Positions 52,801 through 64,000 are shown, numbered from the stretch's first letter. The stretch: 64,000 bases of DNA from Sceloporus undulatus (GCF_019175285.1 NC_056527.1:105142970-105206969); one strand, 5' to 3'. Made by a program: numbers and translations. Notes: a model not told the origin generated them from the letters alone.

Positions 52801-55800
52801 GATGCCATTTCAGGTACATTTACTATCTTGGATGGACATAGTCTGTTCTGACAGGCAGCAGCTTTCTGTGGTCTTAGGCATAGAACTGTTCCATCTTCTT
52901 CATCCTGATTCTTCAACTCTGAGATGATAGGGACTGAACGTGAGACATTCTGTAAGTTGAGTGTATGATCTGTCATGGACTGCACCGAATCAAAAAACCT
53001 TAAGAATAAACTTTTCTGAGCCTTAGTTACCAACCCATTTGTATGGTGGTGCTCTTATAAGTAAGCTTTTTATCTGGCCACCTCTCGTGTTACCGTATAT
53101 ACTCAACTATAAGTCAACCTCATGTATAAGTCGAGGGCAAGTTTTGGGGCCAAAATTACAGATTTTGCTATGACCTGTAGATAAGTCGAGGGTAAAATTT
53201 AGGGGCATACCGAAAAGATCTAAGGGATCAAGCAAAACAATGTCAAAGAACTTATAACATTTCATCAGACATAATTCTTTGTGCTTATTGTTACGACTGG
53301 ATGGATGAGAGATGGGGGGGGTCAGTGCTTCACATATTATACTCTTGCTTTTTATCAGGAGATGATTCCTTCTTTTAAATAAAGGTTAAGGTACAGTACT
53401 TACATTGACCTGTGGATAAGTCAGCTCAGGTTTATTGGGTCAATTTTTGACCTAAATTTCTAGACTTATACATGAGTATATACATACTGTTTTCTAAAAA
53501 GACAATTTGTTTATTTAGAGACTATAATAATATTATTACTATCATGACCATATGATGGATAATTGCATCTCTTAACCCAGCTACAGAATGAAAGAAGTTG
53601 TTCCTAGACTTCTGCTACTTCACCATTCCACAAATTCCACGAAACATTTCCCTTCTCCCCAGAATTAATGAGATTTTACCAGGCTGTCAGGCTTTTCCCC
53701 AATTGTAAGGCTTGAAACAGGCCAGTTTCTAATACTGTATTCCATTTGTGGGCAAGGTTCTGGAGCAAGTGGTGGCCTGCCTCCTCCAGGGGTTTCTGGA
53801 TGAGACGGATTATCTAGATACATTTCAGTTTGGCTTCAGGTCTGGTTATGGGACAGAGACAGCTTTGGTCAACTTGGTGGATGACCTACTCAGTGAACTG
53901 GTATGGGGAAGTATGTCGCTGTTGGTCTTGCTGGACCTCTTGGTGACTTTTGCTGCCACCAACCATAGTATCCTTCTCGGCCACTGTGAAAGTGAGACTC
54001 CTCTCTCATCCAACTACTTTCCTATTGGGCAACCCAAAGGAGTTTTCCTATTCCCTTGCGGCCACCAAGTTGACGCAGACCCTTTTTAAAATCTTCATTT
54101 TAAAAGGTCTTACATCAGTAGTGTGGATATATACAACTGGCAGACAAGCTTTTATCAAAATAATAACAAAACTTTATTAAGCAGATGTTTCAAACAAAAG
54201 ATACTTAAATATGTGTAAATAAGACATTGGTTTCTTCACGTATTACTTTTACTTGTTTCATTTGGAAGTTTTACTTTCTTGGTTTCAACTTTGTTACTTT
54301 GACAGTTTCCTTTCTACCACTCGCCTCAGAGAATAAACATTACTGTTTCCAAGGACCCTCACACAGTCCTTCTTTTGGCTCATTTCCCCTGAACCTAATT
54401 AATAGACCTGCCTCTCCGGCTATCTCTATTTCACAGGATATTTTCCTATATTAACTCTCTCACTTGGAGTTCCATATGGGTTTTAAGTCCCTCACTCCTA
54501 GACTTTAACCCGGCTCTTCCCTGGAACTTTCACTAAACTGTCTCTCTGGATTCAACTGAACCCTATCTGACTTCTAACTGTCAGCAACTGACTGTTTATC
54601 CTCTAACCAGCCAACATTCCGTCACCAACTGACTCCTGAGTGGCTGTTGCCAGCATAATCCTGCCTGTTCTCCACAGCCACCTCTCTAGATGGGACTCGA
54701 GGGCACTGTTATGCGGTAGTTCTGGTCTTTCTTGGAGGGGCAAACTTAAAAGGTGGTGTTTGGGGGGACTCCTGTTAGACCTTTTGGCCGTTGGCCTGTG
54801 GTGTCTCACAGGGTTGTGTTTTGTTCCTTGTGTTATTTAGCATCTATGTGAAACCACTGGGAGAGGTCATCTGGAGTTTTGGGGTGTGGCATCACCAGTA
54901 TGCTGGTGACCCCCGACTCTTATATCTTCTTTCCATCTGAGTCCAAGGAAGCTGTCTCTGTACTGAACCAATATCTGCTGTCAATAATAGACTGGTTGAG
55001 GGAAAGCAAGTTGAACTTAATCCAGACAAGACGTATAGGGCTCCTGGTCAGTTGGAAGGCAGATCAGGGAATAGGGATTTTGCTTGTGATGGATGGGTTT
55101 ACATTCCCCCTGAAATCTCAGGATTGCAGCCTGGGTGTTCTCCTGGACTTGACTCTGAATCTAGATGCTTGGGTTTCAGTAGTGGCCAGGAGTGCATTTG
55201 TACAGTTAAAACTAGTGCATCATCTTTGCCCATTTCTTGAGACATCAGATCTGGCTACAGTGACACATGCCTTGTTTACATCCTGTTTGACTACTTTAAT
55301 ACACTGTACTTGGGGCTGGCTTTGGAAACTGTTCAGAAACAGCAGGTTCAGAATACTACAGCCAGAATGCTGACCGGGGCCAGTTATAAGGAGCATATTG
55401 TTGAAACAGCTACACTGACTACCAGTTTGTTTCCAGGCACAATTCAAAGTGCTGGCTATGACCTATAAAGTCCTATACATCTTAGATCCAGATTATTTAA
55501 AGAATATCTCCACATGAACCTGCCAGAACACTAAGGTCTTCAAGGGAAGGCTTTCTCTTGTTCCCTCCACCATCACAGGCTTGTTTGGTGAGGACATGAG
55601 AAAGCCCTCACAGTGGTTGCTCCTCTGAAATGCCCTTCCACGGGAGGCTAGGTTGGCCCCTTCTTTGCCTTCTTTTCATTTGCAAAGTAAGACATTTTTA
55701 TTCAAGCAGGCTTTTAATATATAAACATATCAGAGTGACTTTTATTTGGAACGTATATTTTAATTATGCTTTTTAACTTCTGTATATTTTAATGTAATTT

Positions 55801-58800
55801 TATACTGCTTTTAGTTAGATGATTTTAATTGTTTTTAAATTTTTATTGTGAAGTTTTAAAAATGTTTTTAATCCATGAGCCGCCTTGGGTCTCTTTCTGG
55901 GGAAAAGGTATCATACATATTAAACAAACAAACAAACAAACAAACATGCCTTCAAAAATAGATATTGTTGGTGTGGTATATTAGATCCTATACTTGTCAG
56001 GGCATGGCACTTGGTATAGCCCCCTTGCTTGAAGTTAAGGGTCCGAACAGACAGGCCAAAATAGTTGCTTCGGGTCACTTTGGAGGTATGCTGTTTAAAT
56101 GATGCATGCATCCTAAGAGGATGGAAGTCACACCAAAGCCATTCTCCAGTCCTAAGGACTAGAGCACAGCTTTGGTGCAGCTTCTGGCCTCTTAAGATGC
56201 GTGTGTCATTTAAATAGCATACCTCCAAAGTGACCTGAAGCAGCTTTATTTTGGCCTGTCTGTTCAGGCCCTATGAAGGCTTCAGTGCAATCAGTACCTG
56301 GATGGATGTCTGCCTAAGAATCTCATTTACGAACCCGTGATTGAAGAAAGTTGGGATATAAATAAAATAACATTCCCCAAACTTGAGCTTGCTTTGAGAG
56401 AAAGCAGAATTCATTATTGGAAAGGCAATAACTATTTTTTCTGTACTCTGCATTGTTACTAATGTGAAAGGAAACACTGAATCAATGGCTTCTCTGTAAT
56501 GTGTATATCTCTTTTTTATCTCTCTGTTCTGCTTCCTCTCTATAATATGTCTGTCATTGTGGAACCTCTCAGACTGCAGGCCGAATTGTAAGGTAAGTCA
56601 TTTTCTTATAATGTTGAGAAAAGTAGTACTCCTTGTAGAAAGTATCCAGATGATGCATTTGGGTTAAGCCATAAACTTTGGATAAAATATATTTCGGGAG
56701 CAATTGAAATAGTGTGCACAGTAAGGAGGAAGTGACTGTGACACATTTGAGAGAGGCAAGAAGCTTTGTAATCTCCAAAACTTTCTTATTCTGGTGCCAC
56801 CTCATATCAGTCCTACCTTTTCATCATCATGTCAGCTAGAAACTTGATCTAACTTTCCATACCTCAGAGTTAGAAGAAACCAGATCTTCTAGCCTTTTTA
56901 AGCACCTAATAGAGTTGGCTCTGCAATATTATGGATTTTTTATCCACTGATTCAACCATTCACAGCTTGAAAATATTTTTTTTAAAAATTAAATCCAAAA
57001 AGCAAAGCTTGATTTGGCCATTTTATATAAGGGATATCATTTTGCTATGCCACTGTATTTAATGGAACTTGAGCATTCCCAGATTTTGATATTCATGGCA
57101 GGTTCTGGAACCAAACCCCAGCGGATACCAAGGGCCCACTATATGATGTTTCTTGGAAATATGGGGTAGAAAGTCCTAGATGCTGGATATTGTGAATTTC
57201 TATCTAAGCAAACAGAGTCTTGTGAAAGGCAAGAGTTCTGACTGGGAGCCAGATTCCCTGGGAATTTTGAAGGGAGGAGAAAATGGTGTGTACATTTGCA
57301 TCCCCAACTTTCTTTCATTTCCTACTTCTCCTTCCTCTCCTTTATTTGTGCTGCAGTTTGTCCCAATGGATGGAAACATTGCTTGTGTCAAGGTGCTGCG
57401 GGACATTGAGCCAGACGATGAGATCACATGCTTCTATGGCGATGGCTTCTTTGGAGAGAATAATGAATTGTGCGAGTGCTACACTTGTGAAAGGTGAAAA
57501 CTGGGGGCAGTGGTGTCTTGTGTAGCCAGGATTGTGGTGGATTTCTGAGAGAGACTGATGTAGGGCACAGGAAGATATTTTACATCATTATTTTCTGCAC
57601 ATTCACACAGTTGCTTCAATAGCCGCAATTGTGGAAAGGAAGTACAATCTACCCAGGTGAGAGAACCTCCACTCTCAAGGGAGAGCTTGGTTGCTAGGTA
57701 GCACAACCTTCACAGGATTCTTTGTGTCTTTCTGTGGCCATCACATAATCTTTTAAAGAGAAGGCATAACATCTTATAGGTTTAGAGCAAAATACTGTCC
57801 ATCTTCTTACCTCACTAGATCAGTGGATAATCCTCTTTCTTCATCTGTACTTTCTTTTCTTTTACTAGCTGCCTTGAAGATTTATCTGGCAGGAAAGCAA
57901 CCATTTAAACATGTTAAATAAGCAGAGTGAAGATGTGTTTGATTAATGCCAGTTCTTGTTTGTCCCCTTCACCCTTTTTCAACTGTTGCCTCTTAGAAAG
58001 GGAGACGGAGCCTTCCGCCTCCTCAATCAGACACCATCACCATCTATCTTGGTCAATGAGAAATACCTACTGAGGGAGACAGATGGCCGTCTACAGCGGT
58101 GGAAAAACAAGTCATGCAAGTTGGCCCAGCGTAGTGTGAAAGTGGGACATAAAACCCGGCGCAGGAGGGCACGATTACGTGGTGAGCTGTGCAAGGGTGA
58201 TGTGCTTAAAGCAGATTTTGTAGTTTGCAGTGTTGTATGGTGGGCAGTTTGGTCTTGCAAAAGAGATAAGCCTGCTCTCCTCTGCCTTTGTCCCTTAATT
58301 TTCCCTTTACTCTGTATTTGTTATTGGAGAGTGCTGTTGGAATTATTTGTTCCCTTTGGGGTGTGAAGTGTGTGCTGTCACTTAACCCTGAATTGAAGAG
58401 AGCACCATAGAGCTATTCTAGGATTCACCTTTGGCCTCAGAAGGCAAATGGAATCAACTGGATAGTCCCACGCTTCTCTTTTCCTTAGAAAAAGCCCTTT
58501 GGGTGCGGCTCCCTTGGTATCAAAGGATTGAACAGTGCAGCTGTGTTAGGTTTGTAATAGGTTTTGGGGCTCTTGGAAAATACCCTGCTAGGGCAGGGAG
58601 GAATGTGTGATGATGGCAAAGCGGCCAATGACTGCCCTGGATGCTGTCAAAAACTGGGGAAATGAGCATCATTTTGGAAACTGACTTCCTTTTTCTTTCT
58701 CCAGGTGCTTTACGTAGATCTAGTCTTCGCTGGTACTTTAGGATGCTAAAACCTTTATACATCCCTGTGCACGACTGCTTGGCCTGCAGTGCGCATAGAT

Positions 58801-59510
58801 GTAAGCTCCGTAAGCAGCCACTGGTACGCCTGATTCGCTGTCCTACTTCCATGTTACCTGCACCACATCTCCGGCGTTCAAAGCGCTCCAGAGCTCAGCG
58901 GAACTATTCCTTCACAGCAAAGCACAATTTGTCTCTGAACCAGAGCTGGGTAAATCAGCGCAGCTTGGTTGTGAATCTTGGCGAGAGGGTTTCCTTGGAC
59001 TGTTTAAGGTTGCAGACAAACAAACAGTTTGAGAATGGGGAGCAACAACCACATAGCAACAATGGGGAACTTAGCCAGGTAGTTGAGGATCATCACACAG
59101 GAGATGTGGAGAGCCACGCAGAGGTCTCAGAGCCCCATGGATCAGGAGAACAAGCACCACTCAGGTCTTCAGGCCCTCTCTCCTCCAGCCAGCTACTCTG
59201 CAGAACAAGGAGCATGGCCAGGCTTCAAGCTCAGCTTTTGTCCAAATCTCAGCTGGCTCTACCAGCAGTAGACCCCAAACTTTCCCAGTATGCTCATGTC
59301 TGCCTTGGGGGATCCCGCTTAGGATACAGGCAGCACTGGAAGCAGCCTCCTCCAGATCCAGTGGAGAAGGAAAATGTAGAGAAACAGGATCCTCCCAAGC
59401 AAATGGTCTCTTTTCCCCCTTTTGTTCCACCCAAACGGCTGCGACTGGTTGTAAGCCATGGCTCCATTAACCTTGAGGTGGCTTCAGGCTCCTGTGAGGA
59501 GCTGTCTTGA
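49717..59510 (+). CDS. KMT5C: KMT5C (SUV420H2) H4K20 methyltransferase, complete coding region
   Basis: Histone H4 lysine-20 di/trimethyltransferase acting at pericentric heterochromatin and recruited by HP1 in mammals. Eight coding exons join in phase to 565 residues (human KMT5C 462): 49717-49826, 49983-50148, 50999-51108, 51656-51819, 56573-56592, 57357-57493, 57997-58181, 58705-59510. Residues 1-100 are the family N-terminal helical domain ([20 protein letters not shown]). The SET core includes [13 protein letters not shown] (156-168), NHDCRPNC (182-189) and [20 protein letters not shown] (215-234); C185, C229, C231 and C234 are the expected zinc ligands. The C-terminus ends with the block [17 protein letters not shown], nearly identical to human, after a long divergent basic and polar region. 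The start is the ATG giving [12 protein letters not shown], matching human MGPDRVTARELC. The order of motifs and neighbours favours KMT5C over KMT5B. Confidence 0.96.
49983..50148 (+). CDS. KMT5C: KMT5C coding exon 2
   Basis: Acceptor TTGCAG, donor GTACAA. Encodes (S)[38 protein letters not shown] and [17 protein letters not shown]; matches the human N-terminal domain. Ends in phase 0. Confidence 0.93.
50999..51108 (+). CDS. KMT5C: KMT5C coding exon 3
   Basis: Acceptor TTCCCAG, donor GTAGGC. Encodes [36 protein letters not shown] and TG of a Trp codon; matches human VYRYLRAFLPESGFTILPCT onward. Start of the SET region. Confidence 0.94.
51656..51819 (+). CDS. KMT5C: KMT5C coding exon 4: SET core
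   Basis: Acceptor TATTAG, donor GTATGT. Encodes (W)[18 protein letters not shown] through [20 protein letters not shown] to GPAAFINH plus G of the Asp codon. Human SET core is near identical here. Confidence 0.96.
52078..52405 (-). mobile_element. CR1 LINE 3' fragment
   Basis: Minus strand, 3' end ATCATAGAATTGTAGAGTTG. Reading words [18 protein letters not shown] and [13 protein letters not shown] match the copy at 10064. Severely 5' truncated; in KMT5C intron 4. Confidence 0.88.
53091..53490 (+). mobile_element. DNA transposon with TATACTC terminal repeats
   Basis: Left end CCGTATATACTCAACTATAA, then GTCAACCTCATGTATAAGTC; right end inverse of CAGTATGTATATACTCATGT. Interior words GATAAGTCGAGGG recur. 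Non-autonomous, superfamily not assigned. In KMT5C intron 4. Confidence 0.7.
53743..55945 (+). mobile_element. Degenerate LINE with RT remnant, interrupted
   Basis: Plus-strand non-LTR retrotransposon of a CR1/L3-like type. Reverse transcriptase words [20 protein letters not shown] near 53830 and, further 3', [14 protein letters not shown] and the [20 protein letters not shown] block. The 3' tail has GAGCCGCCTTGGGTCTC and ends in (AAAC)n at 55921-55945. Several frame changes and at least two in-frame stops. About 0.7 kb of unrelated sequence (roughly 53985-54685) splits it. In KMT5C intron 4. Confidence 0.8.
56039..56271. mobile_element. Family A foldback MITE, copy 9
   Basis: Ends GGGTCCGAACAGACAGGCC and inverse of GGGCCTGAACAGACAGGCC. 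Arms match for about 100 bp. In KMT5C intron 4, about 300 nt before the microexon. Confidence 0.9.
56573..56592 (+). CDS. KMT5C: KMT5C microexon (20 nt)
   Basis: Only 20 nt, acceptor CTCTCAG and donor GTAAGT. Encodes (D)CRPNCK, completing the NHDC.PNC motif of the SET core, including a zinc-ligand Cys. Phase 1 in, phase 0 out; without it the reading frame shifts. The upstream intron is 4.75 kb and heavy with repeats. Confidence 0.92.
56911..57141 (+). mobile_element. Tigger-type (Tc1/mariner-pogo) MITE
   Basis: Same family as 32561: AGAGTTGGCTCTGCAATATT at the left, AACCCCAGCGGATACCAAGG and GCCCACTATA at the right. In the KMT5C intron after the microexon. Confidence 0.82.
57357..57493 (+). 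CDS. KMT5C: KMT5C coding exon 6: SET C-flank and post-SET zinc motif
   Basis: Acceptor CTGCAG, donor GTGAAA. Encodes [38 protein letters not shown] and CECYTCE. Tyr217 of CFYG is the conserved SET tyrosine, and CEC.TC supplies the zinc cysteines. Confidence 0.96.
57997..58181 (+). CDS. KMT5C: KMT5C coding exon 7
   Basis: Acceptor TCTTAG, donor GTGAGC. Encodes (R)[38 protein letters not shown] then a strongly basic end ([10 protein letters not shown]). Start RKG.GAFR and the KY.LRET block match human. Confidence 0.94.
58705..59510 (+). CDS. KMT5C: KMT5C last coding exon and stop
   Basis: Acceptor TCCAG. 267 residues, basic at first ([12 protein letters not shown]), then acidic/polar, ending [32 protein letters not shown] and TGA at 59508-59510. 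The middle region is little like human and longer, while the terminal block is almost unchanged from human [20 protein letters not shown]. In mammals this region carries the heterochromatin-retention and HP1-binding functions. Confidence 0.95.
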
Positions 59511-60420
59511 TCTTACTGTACCTCCAGGTACTGAGAAGAGACTGTACCTTCTCACTCAACTTTGATTCTTGATAAACCAGGGCAAAAATCATACAGTATA
59601 TATTTTCCCCTTCCCCACCCCAGTTACCTTTCATGGAGCAAGAAGCCTTCTCTTGTCTCTTCTGATGTGACATCCATGAAGGGCACAAGGTTGTGTCTTT
59701 GCTAAGGACACAACACTGTGTTCCATTATTTCTCTTTTTTCGTAACGCAGATTATTTTTCAGTTTTCAGAGTGCTTTCCCCATCAGTTCCATACTATTTT
59801 CATTTTAAAAGTGCATTCCATGATGTAGCCAGACCTTACTACACACCTTTGAAACAAGCCATATAAAAGGCTGCATGGATACTTGGGATTACCACCCTAT
59901 GCTGTCTTCTTTTTGTGCTCTGCTTTCTCTCCTCAAGACATCTTCTGTCTTTTGACTCGAGGTGTGCCCATGCTCTGGTTTGTAGCAGTTCATCCATGGA
60001 CTTTTCTACAGGCTCACATGGTGCTTTTGCTGTTTGTCACCCTATCAAAGCTGTGAAGCTGACATAGGTCATGTGACTTATGGATGAAGGAAATTTACTA
60101 CCAATCAGGGAAGCCTCTTTAACCCATTAAAGAAAACCAGCAACCAGAAGTGCACAATTGCATGAAACCCAAGCTCTTCAACCCATTTAACCTGATGGCG
60201 GCTGCTGCTTGCTAAACAGGCTTATTTAGGGAATTAAACTGTTTCCCCATTCCCCCACCTCTTTTTGGGTGCCTACTGTTAAAAGACATCTAATTTTCTA
60301 GTTTTTCAAGCCACTTTTGTATTAGGTCTGTCTTTATCTCTTCTCTCTGCTGGGACTTTTAAACAAATGTATACTGGGACATTTTTAGACTCCTAATAAA
60401 CTCAAAGCATTCAGGTTTTT
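59511..60420 (+). other. KMT5C: KMT5C 3' untranslated region
   Basis: Non-coding sequence following the KMT5C stop, free of recognised repeats. An AATAAA at 60395-60400 is followed within about 50 nt by T- and GT-rich DNA, as expected for a cleavage site. The end is inferred. Confidence 0.6.
60395..60400 (+). terminator. KMT5C: Candidate KMT5C polyadenylation signal
   Basis: AATAAA in the context CTAATAAACTC, with a downstream T-rich and GT-rich stretch (AGGTTTGATAGTGTTTT). The closest canonical signal after the KMT5C stop. Confidence 0.5.
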
Positions 60421-63400
60421 ATATTTGATACAGTTGAGGTTTGATAGTGTTTTCAGAATACTAGTGCATTAGACAGATTTATGCAAATATTTCAAACTAG
60501 TTAAGTGGTAGAGAATGAAATAGTTATGCTTTTCAGCACTAGTCCAGGGACTGCTTGGCTCAGGGGCATTGTGATAAGGCACCTTCCTTTTGTGAGGTGT
60601 TGGCTTGAGCAGGATAAATGCCTCTGCTTGTCTGGTGGTTGCTCTGTTTGGTTTAAAACCACTTGCAGTAAATGGATCTTCTGTATATCCACTGCCTCAG
60701 TCCTGGCAGTTCTTGAGACATCTAGCAGATGGATCTCATTTCAGTGCTTAGGCATCAAGCTGTAAGTTCAGATTCAGGTACCAACAGCTACTGGGCAGAT
60801 GGGAGAATTGTACCCAACTGTTTTCTGAGAGTAGTTGCTTTGTTTTGCAGGTGGCAATTTTATGGAGAACGTTGGAATCATAGCAGAGACTCTGATTCTA
60901 ATCTTTCACCTCCTTTCGTGTTTGGTCCCCACCTCAATGCATTTCAGTCTTAACAAGGCTTCTCCATATAACATTAGAAAGATAAATGTGCATATGGGAG
61001 TCACACTGGTATCTTAAGGCTGCAGTCCTATGCATACATCTGTGGAGTTTAACTCCTGTTGAATAGGATCCTGCTGAAAAAGTCCTTGATCCCTGAGTTG
61101 AGAAGTCAGTCTTAGAGAAGCTTTGTAGTTTGCCTGGCATGCATTTTAGCTCTGAGATGAACAGTGTATTGTAGTTCAGGCCTTCTGCTGTACACAGCTC
61201 TGCAAGTGTAGGTGCTGATTCCTGAGTAATTTGTGTGTTTGAAAGTGGTTTTTAGACAATAGTTTGTGAGAGGTATAAGGGCACAGCTTGCAGTTAGGAG
61301 GGGCTCTAGTTATTCACTCTTTTTCATTAATGAAACTGTTATTCAGGGAGCATCGGTTAAACTTTATTTCTTCATAGCAGCTGTATTTGGACACTGGAAT
61401 CCTGGTTTATGAAGAGATCACCAAGATTGTATGTGTTGTCTACTTGTTTCCACTTGCAGTCGGAGCAGCTAAACAACTTATAGTCTTAAAGTTTGTGGTT
61501 CATTTATTGTGACAGCAGATGCTCTGGTTTATATCTCTCAGTAAGCTATAGAAATCCTGGGCAAATGAGGCTTGTTGTTATTAGGAAAACAGGCCAAAGC
61601 ACTGGCTGTTGTTGGGTTTACCTGCTCCTGCTGTTAGTAGGAACAGCCAAGAGGCATGTTGCAATATCTGCTTGTCCTCAGTGAGCTAGGTTTCCTGCAA
61701 TTTCATCAGTTACTGTGAGGTTTGAACAGGGTCAGTGATTATGCCAAGTTTTTCTGACAACTGAGACAATTTTGGAAGAGCATAACCTTCATAGAAACAC
61801 AGAAAATCTGCAGAGTTCCAGTTACCAACACTGCCCTTCTAAAGACCCCAGTCAGTCATGTTTACTGGTATAGCTGATTCTGCTGTGATGGACTGTAGAA
61901 GGAATACAAATCTTTGTTATGGAGTACTTTCTTGGATGATTACAACTGTACATACTCAAGTGAAGGCATCAGAGAAATGTGCTCAAGTAGGCTGTGAAAA
62001 GCAGTCTCCTCCATTGGTGGTGTTCACTTACCAACCTGCAAGATAGAAAATACACAGTTTATGCTGGGAATTTCTGTCATTTTCAGGACCTTCACAGTGT
62101 GTAAAGTTGTTTCAGAATGGCCAAAATATTCCATTCCACACTCACAAAAGAGAGTTGGAAAATGTTTGCCACTGCACATGAGTGTGTTTTTCACTAAGGG
62201 TTGATACACAAATGAAACTGCATGTCTTTCCCTGCTTCTCAAGTTTGTATTTATGTCTATGTTGCAAGATATCTTCTTTAAATAGTCTTTTCTCTTTTTT
62301 CTTAAACATTCTAGTTTATTAGCAATGTATATATTTTAGACAGATGAGCCCAGTTATTTGTTAGGTGTGCACCCCTTTTCATTTAAGCACAACACCTTGT
62401 GCATATGACATGGCATTCATTCTGTGTCAATGCATAGCCCTATCCCAATAGAGCCTTGACCCAAACTTAGGAAAATGTGTTTATCTCCTTTTTGTTTAGG
62501 TGTTATTTTTGGCGGCAGGGGGGAGTACATTGAAAGAAAATCAAAACAGTGGTGATAATAGTATTGACAGATATTACAAGGCATGCATTTTCACCTATGT
62601 ATCAACATTTGAGTACAACACAAAGACCTGTATTAAAAATAACTTTTCATTCTTCCTAACTAGCTCAAGAACCCTTCTGCTAGGAGTGCCCATATTTATT
62701 TTCCTGCCTGCTACTCTATCTGTTTTGTGGCTGTTCCATGTTTGTTGTTAGTAGCAGACTAGTGCACAACCTTTAGGTAGTAACTGTTATGGTGGTTTGG
62801 GGGTGGGGAGAGGAGGAGGGTAAGATGATCGAGGGCTTTGGGGAAGGGGTGGGTGGGGAGGGTGGATGTTGCTAGCCAGGACACTGAATGCTCCCTGTTG
62901 AAGGGTGGGCTGGGGCTCAGTTTTCACCTTTCTGTGCCTCTTGTTTTCCCCATCTTTTAAGGTGGGTTTATACTGTAAGCTACCTCGTTTGGGAAGGAAA
63001 GCATCAAGACACCTCTCCAGCCTCTGTCTTTGATCTGCTTTCAGTCCTGTGTCCGTTTAGTCTCTCCTTCCTTCTCCCACCCTCATCTCCATCACTCACA
63101 TTAAAAACATTCATATTCTCATGAGTGGAAGGATAGTAAGCCCAGCTGTCTTCTGTCCTTCCACCCTGGCTAAATGTTTTTTCTTTTTCTCCTGATCAGA
63201 AACTTTTCAGGGTTAGTCTTTTTTTGTTGCACCATCATCTCAGCTTCAGTCTGATCCTTTGAAGTCAGCCACCTCCTTTTTGCCTCTCCATGTGCCAGTC
63301 TCTGTTCCCTGACGATGCCATTGTTTGTTACATTGCTACTTCCATCTACTGTAAGAGGCTTTTAAAGCATTCTTGGAGCCAGTCAATCACCATTTCAGAA

Positions 63401-64000
63401 GAGAAAAAAAATCCATAAAAGCTATGCTCAGGAAATTGAGGTACTTTTGACCCTTGCAAAGGGAGAATATAGGGAAACTGGACACAATAAAGTCTGGATG
63501 GCTGGGTTCCTCAGGGAAGGGTGAGGTGGAGGGTTACAGGGGATCACCTTCTATCCTGATGTTTTCAGTTTTGACCCCAGTGCATCAGTCTTGCCTTTTG
63601 TGGTAAGTTCACTTCTAACTTCAATTTGATTTGACTTTATAAAGCACTGAGTTGATCAGCCCATAATATTCAGGATCTAGGGTGTGGATATGTGACTGTT
63701 CTTTGCTCCCCACCCCTCATTAAATGTTCCCTATGCTTTATTTAAATAATAAAATTCCAGTACTTGTCCATTCACAATAGGAACATTTTTAAAAAACTAA
63801 ACCAGGCAGGTCTGTCTGTCTGTTCCTTGCACAAAAAGGAGAGGGGAAAGGGGTGATGCCACAGTTGAGGCATGTACTTCCAGGGCTGTGTGTACTCTGT
63901 GCTTTTTTTTTAAAAAAAAATACAAATCACCACAAACTAAACTCCACCTGCATGCATTAGGAAAATTAATCTAGTTTTCATGTTGTTGTTTTTTAAGTTT
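60421..64000. other. Downstream DNA with no recognised gene
   Basis: No exon, RNA gene or known repeat was recognised on either strand. The DNA is notably free of the repeat families that fill the rest of the window and has several T-rich and G-rich tracts and AATAAA at 63486-63491, so a longer KMT5C 3'UTR or an opposite-strand 3'UTR is possible but unproven. Confidence 0.4.

Noticed and set aside
54879-55373. 164-codon plus-strand frame
   Set aside because: LINE reverse-transcriptase remnant with frame changes on both sides.

Overview
The window is vertebrate nuclear DNA, almost certainly from a squamate reptile (an iguanian-type lizard is the best guess from the repeats). It has split genes with GT-AG introns. 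It also carries CR1 LINE fragments ending in ATTCTATG-type repeats, tRNA-derived SINEs with ACAACAAC tails, Tigger and hAT-like DNA transposon remnants, and several families of palindromic MITEs. Nothing bacterial, viral or LTR-retroviral was recognised.

Three host genes were assembled exon by exon, with all reading phases agreeing. (1) BRSK1 (brain-specific SAD-A kinase), + strand, 1322-23061: 13 coding exons from kinase subdomain IX to the stop codon. They encode 591 residues; the 5' exons lie before the window. (2) TMEM150B, - strand, 36377-29986: six coding exons, 232 residues, almost exactly the human length. (3) KMT5C (SUV420H2, H4K20 methyltransferase), + strand, 49717-59510: eight coding exons, 565 residues. 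The order and orientation BRSK1(+) TMEM150B(-) KMT5C(+) matches human 19q13.42, so this is a conserved synteny block. BRSK1 and TMEM150B converge tail to tail; TMEM150B and KMT5C diverge head to head.

Layout: 1-1321 is BRSK1 intron. 1322-23061 is the rest of BRSK1, with introns full of repeats. 23062-29985 holds the BRSK1 3'UTR and convergent intergenic DNA. 29986-36390 is TMEM150B. 36391-49678 is the divergent intergenic region: repeats, then a CCAAT-box array and CpG island (42.87-44.25 kb) that is the likely KMT5C promoter, then probable KMT5C intron 1. 49679-59510 is KMT5C, with a 4.75 kb intron 4 invaded by a LINE, a Tigger element and MITEs. 59511-64000 is the KMT5C 3'UTR followed by unannotated DNA.

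The three genes do not form a pathway. BRSK1 is a neuronal polarity kinase, TMEM150B a DRAM-like membrane protein and KMT5C a heterochromatin histone methyltransferase. The points most worth a second look are the dense NF-Y-type CCAAT array at the CpG island (part of it spread by a minisatellite), a probable GC-AG intron in BRSK1 beside a CR1 insertion, a 20-nt KMT5C microexon carrying catalytic-core residues, two in-phase competing donors in TMEM150B, and a family of nine foldback MITE copies whose arms carry AATAAA on both strands.
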